This document shows positions 58,043 to 64,000 of a stretch of 64,000 nt of DNA, in pieces. A program made the position numbers and the translations under genes. The notes under the pieces are model-generated. The model was not told the DNA's origin. It made no database searches and worked only from the letters and a program-made list of their open reading frames with translations. Numbering within the stretch: position 1 is the first letter of the stretch; the number at the start of each line of letters is the position of its first letter. Source of the stretch: Pseudomonas subflava (lineage in GTDB: Bacteria > Pseudomonadota > Gammaproteobacteria > Pseudomonadales > Pseudomonadaceae); assembly GCF_023823685.1 (NCBI RefSeq), contig NZ_JAMXBF010000013.1, positions 186,001-250,000 on the forward strand. Direction: 5' to 3'.

Positions 58043-58836
58043 GCCTGCAAGACCTGCATCGCCCGCTGGGCGACACGGGCCTGATCGTCTCGCCGCTGGG
58101 CCTCGGCACCGTCAAGCTAGGCCGCGATCAGGGCGTGAAATACCCCAACGGCTTCACCATCCCCGATGACGCCGCCGCCCGCGCCCTGCTCCATCAGGCC
58201 CGCGACCTGGGCATCAACCTGATCGACACGGCGCCGGCCTACGGCGTCAGTGAGCAGCGCCTGGGCCCGCTGCTGCGCGGCCAGCGCGAGGACTGGGTGA
58301 TCGTCAGTAAGGTCGGCGAGGAATTCGAGGGCGGTCTGTCGCGTTTCGACTTCTCGCCGGCGCACACCCGCCTGTCGGTCGAGCGCAGCCTGAAGCGCCT
58401 GGAGACTGACCGCATCGAACTGGTGCTGGTGCACTCGGACGGCAACGACGTGGCCATCCTGCGTGACAGCGGCGTGTACGAGACCCTGGCCGAGCTCAAG
58501 CGCGAGGGCAAGATCCTCGCCTTCGGCCTGTCCGGCAAGACCGTGGAAGGCGGCCTGCTGGCGCTCGAGCGCGGCGACTGCGCCATGGTCACCTACAACC
58601 TGGCCGAGCGCGGCGAGAAGCCGGTGCTCGACCACGCCGCGGACCACGGCAAGGGCATCCTGATCAAGAAAGCGCTGGCCAGCGGGCATGCGGTGCTGGT
58701 AGGGGAAGATCCGGTGCGCGCCAGCCTCGAGCTGGTGTTCGGCCACCCGGGCGTCGGCGCCGCCATTGTCGGCACCATCAATCCGCAACATCTGGCGGCA
58801 AACGCGGCCGCCGCCGCCGCGGTGATCCGCGGCTAA
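58039..58836 (+). CDS. Aldo/keto reductase family protein
   Basis: Encodes a 265-residue TIM-barrel oxidoreductase. Visible are the NADPH-barrel start LGDTGLIVSPLGLGTVKLG, the catalytic DTAPAYGVSEQRLG (Asp and Tyr) and the lysine in VIVSKVGEE. The usual catalytic His region reads LVHSDG. The C-terminus is short relative to 300-residue members. The GTG start at 58039 overlaps the preceding stop (GTGA). Substrate unknown. Confidence 0.86.
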   Translation: MSLQDLHRPLGDTGLIVSPLGLGTVKLGRDQGVKYPNGFTIPDDAAARALLHQARDLGINLIDTAPAYGVSEQRLGPLLRGQREDWVIVSKVGEEFEGGLSRFDFSPAHTRLSVERSLKRLETDRIELVLVHSDGNDVAILRDSGVYETLAELKREGKILAFGLSGKTVEGGLLALERGDCAMVTYNLAERGEKPVLDHAADHGKGILIKKALASGHAVLVGEDPVRASLELVFGHPGVGAAIVGTINPQHLAANAAAAAAVIRG

Positions 58837-58920
58837 ACTGCAAGGCTCCGACCGCGGTCTGAACCTGACCGCGTACCCGCCCATCCGATGCAGCCCAGCG
58901 CTGCCGAACGAGGAGCCGAC

Positions 58921-59823
58921 ATGTCGAGACTGCTGGCCCGCAAGGCCCCAGGCAACTTCAAGACCCTGCCGCTGTACGTGGAAGCCACGGCGGACGGACT
59001 GAATTACCGCGGCCTCGGCCTGCCGTTGAATTTCACCCAGATGCTCGAGCGGCGCCGGCCGGTGCAGGTTGCCGACGGCCAGCGCTTCGCTCTGGAGCTG
59101 GCCAACCTCGGTGTCTCGGTACGCCTGACCCTGGCCTGGCAGGGCCGCGATCACTGGGTGGTGGTGCGCCAGCAACGCCCGGACCGTGGCGACACCGTGC
59201 TCAAGCTGATCTCGGGCTACGTGCCGGCCCACGAACTGAACCTGCCGCTGCTCACTGCCATCCAGGAGGTCGCCGAGGAATGCCTGATCGAGAGCGACGG
59301 CGATTTCTGGCTCGGCGGCCGCTACGCCGACACCTGGCTGCCGACGCCCTACCCGCTGCGCTACCGCGAGGGCAGCCATTTTCGCCTGAGCCCGCTGTCC
59401 GGCTCCGCGCGTCCGGTGCAGTGCGGCAACCTGATGCTGATGGAACGCCCGCGCGCCTACGTGCATCTGCCCACCGCCTCGCTGCAACTGGTCTACGACC
59501 TGCGCCTGGAATTGCCAGCCGATTGCCGCAAGCCCAGCCTGTTCCATGTCGACGAACGCCTGGAGGGCGAGGAGCTGGTGGCCTGCCTGGAGCGGCGCCG
59601 TCCGGACATCTACCTGTTGCCGCTGAACCAGGGCAAGCCGAGCGGCGAATTGCTCACCCTGCGCCGCGGCGAGCTGACGCCGATCAGCACCCGCGGCCTG
59701 TGGCTATCGGAGAGTTTCGCCGCGCAGGACGGCTGGCTGGTACGCGACGAGCGCATCCGCTGGCGGGACTGGCTGGCGCGCCTGAACCAGGCGGAGAGAG
59801 AACCCGGCCGCCTGGTCGGCTGA
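58921..59823 (+). CDS. Conserved protein of unknown function, degenerate Nudix-like segment
   Basis: Encodes a 300-residue soluble protein that I do not recognise. No signal peptide or membrane segment is seen. A segment around residues 111-124 (TAIQEVAEECLIES) resembles the helix of a Nudix box (REVxEExG) but lacks its first Gly and Arg. Many aromatic and arginine residues follow. GAGGAG 6 bases before the ATG at 58921 fixes the start over one at 58888. It lies between the aldo/keto reductase and hldE, facing hldE, with a GC-rich hairpin in the gap. Confidence 0.7.
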   Translation: MSRLLARKAPGNFKTLPLYVEATADGLNYRGLGLPLNFTQMLERRRPVQVADGQRFALELANLGVSVRLTLAWQGRDHWVVVRQQRPDRGDTVLKLISGYVPAHELNLPLLTAIQEVAEECLIESDGDFWLGGRYADTWLPTPYPLRYREGSHFRLSPLSGSARPVQCGNLMLMERPRAYVHLPTASLQLVYDLRLELPADCRKPSLFHVDERLEGEELVACLERRRPDIYLLPLNQGKPSGELLTLRRGELTPISTRGLWLSESFAAQDGWLVRDERIRWRDWLARLNQAEREPGRLVG

Positions 59824-59829
59824 GGGGAA

Positions 59830-59851
59830 GCGGCCGCCGCAGGGCGGCCGC
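59830..59851. other. GC-rich hairpin between the unknown gene and hldE
   Basis: Nine-base arms GCGGCCGCC/GGCGGCCGC with loop GCAG in the 33-base convergent gap. No T-run on either side, so it is a poor intrinsic terminator but may block converging transcription. Confidence 0.5.
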
Positions 59852-59856
59852 GGGCA

Positions 59857-61278
59857 TCACTTGCTGCGGATCTTCTCGACGATGGCGGTGGTCGAGCTGT
59901 TTTCCACCAGGCCGAGCACCCGCACTTCGCCGCCGTAGGCGCGGACGATGTTGGCGCCGACCACCTGGTCGATGCCGTAGTCGCCGCCCTTGACCAGCAC
60001 GTCTGGGCGTACCGCGCGCAGCAGGTTCTCCGGAGTGTCTTCGCTGAAGCTCACCACCCAGTCCACCGCGCCGAGGCCGGCGAGCACGGCCATACGCCGG
60101 TCCACCGAATTGATCGGTCGGCCCGGGCCCTTGAGGCGCGATACCGAGGCATCGTCGTTGACCGCGAGCACCAGGCGATCGCCCTGGGCGCGGGCCTGCT
60201 CCAGATAGGTCACGTGGCCGGCATGCAGGATGTCGAAGCAGCCGTTGGTGAAGACGATCTTCTCGCCGTGGGCGCGGGCGTCCTCGATGGCCACCAGCAG
60301 CTGTTCGAGGCCCAGCACGCCACGCTCGGAACCCTGCTCGCGCTGCACCGCGCGGCGCAGCTCGGGGGCGCTGATGGCGGCGGTGCCCAGCTTGCCGACG
60401 ACGATGCCGGCGGCCAGGTTGGCCAGGGCCACGGCCTGCGGCAGCTCCTCGCCGGCGGCGATGGAGGCGGCCAGGGTGGAGATCACCGTGTCGCCAGCGC
60501 CGGTCACGTCGAACACCTCACGGGCACGGGCCGGCAGGTGCAGCGGTGCATAGTCCGGGCGCAGCAAGGTCATGCCGTGCTCGCCGCGGGTCACAAGCAG
60601 CGCGCCCAGCTCCAGCTCGCGCATCAGCTCGGCGCCCTTGGCCACCAACTCGGCCTCGTCGGCGCAGTGGCCGACGATGGTCTCGAATTCGTTGAGGTTG
60701 GGGGTGATCAGGCTGGCGCCGCGGTAGATGGAGAAGTCCTTGCCCTTGGGATCGGCCAGCACCGGGATGCCCTTGGCGCGGGCCAGCTGGATCAGCGCCT
60801 GGTGGTTCTTCAGCGCGCCCTTGCCGTAGTCGGACAGCACCATCACCTTGACCCCGGCGAGCAGACCGTCGACCTCGCGGGCCAGGGCCTCGGCGTCGGT
60901 GGCGAAGGGCTCCTCGAAGTCCATGCGCAGCAGTTGCTGGTGGCGGCTCATGACGCGCAGCTTGACGATGGTCGGCTGGGTGTCGATGCGCTGGAAGTGG
61001 GCACTCACACCGGCGGCGTTGAGACTGTCGGTGAGGCTGTCGGCGGCTTCGTCTTCGCCGGTCACCCCGACCAGCTGCGCCGGCGCGCCGAGCGCGGCGA
61101 TGTTCAGCGCGACGTTGGCGGCGCCACCCGGGCGATCCTCGATCTGCTCGACCTTGACCACCGGCACCGGCGCCTCGGGGGAGATGCGCGAGGTGCCGCC
61201 ATGCCAGTAGCGATCAAGCATCACATCGCCCACCACCAGAACGGGGGCTTGGTCGTAACGGGGCATGGACAGCTTCAT
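59857..61278 (-). CDS. hldE: Bifunctional heptose 7-phosphate kinase/heptose 1-phosphate adenylyltransferase HldE
   Basis: Encodes a 473-residue fusion that makes ADP-heptose for the LPS inner core. The N-terminal ribokinase-like domain (about residues 1-320) has LVVGDVMLDRYWHG, RPGGAANVALNIAALG and VFDVTGAGDTVIS. The C-terminal nucleotidyltransferase domain (about 340-473) has VFTNGCFDILHAGHVTYL. The ATG at 61278 (MKLSMPRYDQAPVLVVG) is the family start; the frame opens at 61389. In PAO1 msbA is next to this gene; here the divergent neighbour is waaL. Confidence 0.97.
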   Translation of the reverse strand: MKLSMPRYDQAPVLVVGDVMLDRYWHGGTSRISPEAPVPVVKVEQIEDRPGGAANVALNIAALGAPAQLVGVTGEDEAADSLTDSLNAAGVSAHFQRIDTQPTIVKLRVMSRHQQLLRMDFEEPFATDAEALAREVDGLLAGVKVMVLSDYGKGALKNHQALIQLARAKGIPVLADPKGKDFSIYRGASLITPNLNEFETIVGHCADEAELVAKGAELMRELELGALLVTRGEHGMTLLRPDYAPLHLPARAREVFDVTGAGDTVISTLAASIAAGEELPQAVALANLAAGIVVGKLGTAAISAPELRRAVQREQGSERGVLGLEQLLVAIEDARAHGEKIVFTNGCFDILHAGHVTYLEQARAQGDRLVLAVNDDASVSRLKGPGRPINSVDRRMAVLAGLGAVDWVVSFSEDTPENLLRAVRPDVLVKGGDYGIDQVVGANIVRAYGGEVRVLGLVENSSTTAIVEKIRSK

Positions 61279-61459
61279 GGACACAGAACTCTCGGCAGGG
61301 GAGCGGCAAAATCGCCGCGGATCATAGCATGTCGGGCCGGCAGCCGAGTCAGCCCGGCCGCGCCTGGCGCCAGATATCAAGCCACGCAACAGCGGTTACT
61401 GCCGCTCGGCGGCGATTGCCTTTAGAATCCCCCCTCCGATATCTGGCCCAGTCTCAGTA

Positions 61460-62644
61460 ATGCACTATCCATCGAGTCATCGCCTGCCCTCTCTCTATGC
61501 GCCGCTAAGCGACTTCATCAGCATGCGCTGGCTCACGCTCGGCTACTTCCTGCTTTTGACCGGGCTGTTCTGGCTTCCGAACCCCAGCGCCCACACCAAG
61601 GTGTACTACGCCGCCATGGCCGCCCCGGCTCTGCTGGCCATGATTCTCGCGCCCAGGGTGCTGGGGGAAATGCTGCGTGAGCCCATCGTGCTCGCCTACC
61701 TGGGCCTCGCCGCCTGGTTGCTGCTGAGTCTGACCTGGACGACCTCCGACTCCAGCCTCACCAGCCTGGCAAAGCGGCCGCTCTATGTATTCATGGCCAT
61801 CGCATCCTGCACATTGATCGCCCTGCGCGACCAGGCGCTGCTGATGAAAGCGCTGCGCTTTGCCGCCATTGCCGCCAGTCTGGCAGCGCTCATCAACGTG
61901 ACCTACCACCTGTGGACATCGCCGAGCGTGCGCATGGTCGGCGGGGGAGCATTGCGCAATTCCCTGTTGAGCTCCCACGTGTTCGGCTTCTTTCTGACGT
62001 TCTGGGTGGCGAGCTGGGCCAGCCGAAACGAGCAACGACAATGGCTCCCGCTGCTGTTGGCGGCGCCCCTGCTCGCCGCCTGCCTGGCGACAGGATCCCG
62101 CACCTCGCTGATGGCCCTAGTGATCGTCTGCGGCTGGCTGACTTTTTTCTCCTGGCAGCGAGGCCGGGTATTGATAGGCGCGCTGGCTGCCGTGACCGCG
62201 CTCGTCGTTGTGCTCGCACCGGACTGGCTGCTGCAGCGTGGCGTCTCGTTCCGTCCGGAGCTCTGGACGGACGCGCTGCGTCAGGCCCTCGAGGCATTCT
62301 GGATCGGGCATGGCTATGACAGCCGCTTCGTATTCGATGTGCCGGGGCACACTCCCCTGACCGACCCCCACAACGTCGAACTGGCAGTGCTCCTGGAGCT
62401 CGGGATAGTCGGCCTGATCGCCTGGCTGAGCATGCACCTGCTCAGCCTCTGGCGCTGCTATCGCCAGCGTCACCTACCCCGCTTCCAGATCGCGTCGGCC
62501 TTGCTGATCTACGGATTGGCCGCCGGGTTGACGGAGGGCAGCAACTTCCTGGCCCGCCCCAATGAAAGCTGGTTCATCATCTGGATTCCCCTGTCGTTGA
62601 TCGCCGCACTGTCGATCAGTCATAGAGGCCTCGCAGAGCGATGA
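61460..62644 (+). CDS. waaL: O-antigen ligase family protein (WaaL-like)
   Basis: Encodes a 394-residue membrane protein with about ten to twelve segments and a periplasmic loop. It is a Wzy/WaaL superfamily member, with the conserved arginine in TGSRTSL and the loop histidine in DPHNVELAVLLELG. It is expected to join O-antigen from undecaprenyl phosphate to the lipid A-core acceptor in the periplasm. The ligase versus polymerase role cannot be settled from sequence, but the position beside hldE and an LPS kinase favours ligase. The next gene overlaps by 4 bases (ATGA). Confidence 0.83.
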   Translation: MHYPSSHRLPSLYAPLSDFISMRWLTLGYFLLLTGLFWLPNPSAHTKVYYAAMAAPALLAMILAPRVLGEMLREPIVLAYLGLAAWLLLSLTWTTSDSSLTSLAKRPLYVFMAIASCTLIALRDQALLMKALRFAAIAASLAALINVTYHLWTSPSVRMVGGGALRNSLLSSHVFGFFLTFWVASWASRNEQRQWLPLLLAAPLLAACLATGSRTSLMALVIVCGWLTFFSWQRGRVLIGALAAVTALVVVLAPDWLLQRGVSFRPELWTDALRQALEAFWIGHGYDSRFVFDVPGHTPLTDPHNVELAVLLELGIVGLIAWLSMHLLSLWRCYRQRHLPRFQIASALLIYGLAAGLTEGSNFLARPNESWFIIWIPLSLIAALSISHRGLAER

Positions 62645-63300
62645 GGACGCTGCGCGACAAGGACCTCGACAGCCTTCTCGAAGGCTCGGAGGTGATCGAG
62701 CAAGACGGTTACGGCGTCAAGGTGGCACGCCTCAAGGATGGCGACTTCCTCAAGCTCTATCGCCGCAAGCGCCTGCTTTCGTCGGCACTCTGGGCGCTGC
62801 CCGCCAAGCTGTTCGCACGTAATGCGCAGCGGCTGCAAACGCTGGGTTTTGTCGCGCCGGCCATCACCGACCTGCTGGTCATTCCAGCACGACAACTCAA
62901 TGCCGTCCGCTACCGTCCACTGCCAGGCAAAACACTGCGCCAGCACTGGAAGACGCTTGCCGCAGTCGAACGCCAGCAGGAAGTACAACGATTCGGCTCA
63001 TTCCTCGGCGAATTGCACGAGAAGGGCATCTATTTCCGCTCGCTGCACCTGGGCAATGTGCTCATCCTTCCAGATGACAGGCTGGGATTGATCGACCTGT
63101 CCGACATGCAGATCGGCAAGCAAGCGCTCTCCCACTGGAAGCGCGCACGCAACCTTCAGCACATGCTGCGCTATGCGGAAGACCGGAGCTGGCTGGCCGA
63201 ACAGCACAGAGCGGCGCTCCTGGCCGGCTATCGGCAACGCTGCGGCGATATATTTGCGGACAGGCTCGAGCGCGCGCTGCAGGCGATCAAAATCCCTTGA
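62641..63300 (+). CDS. LPS core kinase-like protein (WaaP/InaA family)
   Basis: Encodes a 219-residue protein-kinase-fold LPS kinase, also annotated as toluene tolerance protein in pseudomonads. The catalytic loop is HLGNVLIL with His136 and Asn139, and the metal-binding aspartate is Asp152 in LIDLSDM. A P-loop-type glycine region is weak (GYGVKVARLKDGDFLKLYRRK, with the lysine near residue 27). It probably phosphorylates core heptose, as WaaP and WapP do; that is inferred. It is translationally coupled to waaL. Confidence 0.84.
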   Translation: MRTLRDKDLDSLLEGSEVIEQDGYGVKVARLKDGDFLKLYRRKRLLSSALWALPAKLFARNAQRLQTLGFVAPAITDLLVIPARQLNAVRYRPLPGKTLRQHWKTLAAVERQQEVQRFGSFLGELHEKGIYFRSLHLGNVLILPDDRLGLIDLSDMQIGKQALSHWKRARNLQHMLRYAEDRSWLAEQHRAALLAGYRQRCGDIFADRLERALQAIKIP

Positions 63301-63379
63301 CGCCTGTGCAGCCGAGCCTGGCCTCAGAAAGCACTCGGTCTAAGCTCGCTAAGACAACTCGAAAGCTGACGCTCGGCGC

Positions 63380-64000
63380 TCAAGCGAAGAGCAACCGCCC
63401 CAGCGCCCGTAGCGTCTTGGCGTTCCAATGGCGCAGGGGAAGTTGCCGTAACAGCTCGCGAGCGAGCGGCTTGTCCTGGCGAGCGCATTTCAACAGCATC
63501 GAATTCAGAAAGCGCGCACAGACCTGTGGATAGGCAGGATGGTCGGCGAAGCGCGCATAGGTCGCCATGACCGTCTCGATCATGAAGCGCCGGTTCTTGT
63601 AGGTATTCGCGCCATGCACGCGATACTGGGCCAACACGTCCGGCAACACATCGATGAAGTAACCCGCCTGCGTAATCTTGAGTTCGATCAGCAGATCCTC
63701 CAGACGAATGCTGGGATCGAAGCCGCCGACCCGCTCAAGCGCCTCACGCCGAAAGAGCAATGTGGGCGCCGGCGCGCCCGCCTGATCGCCGCAAAACACG
63801 GCATCGAAATCCAGCCGACGGAAGGCTCGCTCACGGTCTCGTTTCGACAGCGAGGCTCCGTTACCGTCGATATGGGCGATGTTGCCGGCACAGATGCCGA
63901 CCTCCGGCTTGTCTCGCATGTAGGCCACCTGGGTGGCGAGGCGCCCGGGCAGCATCACGTCGTCGGAACCGAATGGCGCAATCAGGCTGCCGCGCGAGCG
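63380..64000 (-). CDS. Family 2 glycosyltransferase, C-terminal part
   Basis: Partial gene, its N-terminus lies beyond the right edge. The 206 visible residues hold the metal-binding SDD motif (IAPFGSDDVMLPGRLATQ, at the edge), a middle part with LLFRREALERVGGFDPSIRLEDLLIELKI that is typical of GT2 enzymes (acidic EDL as catalytic region), and a C-terminal helical tail. It probably adds a sugar to the LPS core or O-antigen, judging from waaL and the kinase upstream. The acceptor is unknown. Confidence 0.87.
   Translation of the reverse strand, partial: RSRGSLIAPFGSDDVMLPGRLATQVAYMRDKPEVGICAGNIAHIDGNGASLSKRDRERAFRRLDFDAVFCGDQAGAPAPTLLFRREALERVGGFDPSIRLEDLLIELKITQAGYFIDVLPDVLAQYRVHGANTYKNRRFMIETVMATYARFADHPAYPQVCARFLNSMLLKCARQDKPLARELLRQLPLRHWNAKTLRALGRLLFA

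Noticed and set aside
1..64000. Phage, integrative element, CRISPR or defence island
   Set aside because: No integrase, transposase, restriction, toxin or CRISPR-associated gene is visible, and the gene order is that of core chromosome throughout.

Overview
The window is a GC-rich stretch of chromosome from a Pseudomonas, most likely close to the P. aeruginosa/P. mendocina lineage. The evidence is the protein sequences (Hfq, SerB, RhdA, FimX and HflK/C read as typical Pseudomonas orthologues) and a gene order that, from memory of PAO1, follows three PAO1 blocks in turn: the sltB1-rodA-pbpA to ppa block, the purA to serB block, and the waaA-hldE-waaL LPS block. There are 62 protein-coding genes. 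I see no rRNA, tRNA, CRISPR array, insertion sequence or prophage. Both edges cut a gene (mltB at the left, a family 2 glycosyltransferase at the right).

Region by region. Positions 1-6106 (minus) hold the elongasome and lytic transglycosylase genes mltB-rodA-mrdA, with rlmH, rsfS, nadD and proA upstream in the same tightly packed transcript. Positions 6280-14334 carry mpg, a DedA-PAP2 fusion, a cidA/lrgA-lrgB holin-like pair with a Lon-domain protein, a MaoC hydratase, a MORN-repeat lipoprotein with a caspase-like C13 peptidase domain, an NAD(P)-binding protein, a methyltransferase and a YbaK deacylase. Positions 14416-16901 (minus) carry mpl, ubiX and a YceK-like lipoprotein. Positions 17264-22978 hold an ethanolamine-type permease, a glutamine-synthetase-like ligase, an aldehyde dehydrogenase and an iron alcohol dehydrogenase. 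This looks like a gamma-glutamylation route for an amino alcohol, sitting between mpl and ppa where PAO1 keeps its EutBC ethanolamine operon. GNAT, mtfA and ppa follow.

Positions 25170-38232 (minus) form the conserved nnrD-tsaE-amiB-mutL-miaA-hfq-hflX-hflK-hflC series followed by DUF2065-hisZ-purA. Positions 38298-42107 carry queG, orn, a membrane methyltransferase and rsgA. The next part concerns motility and c-di-GMP: motAB (with a good FliA-type promoter), an HDOD protein, rhdA, psd, a PilZ-like protein and fimX. After serB and a membrane sensor-like protein comes the LPS region: waaA, emrE, an FAD oxidoreductase, an aldo/keto reductase, an unknown protein, hldE, waaL, a WaaP-like kinase and a glycosyltransferase.

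Three families of short palindromic intergenic repeats (outer arms GTAGGGTGGA, GTAGCCCGGATG, and GGTGCGC-N3-GCGCACC) are scattered through the window. Two of them are wedged between genes of the amino-alcohol cluster. The main points for follow-up are that cluster, the MORN-C13 lipoprotein, the repeat families, and the promoter/leader structures of motA and of the DUF2065-hisZ-purA unit.
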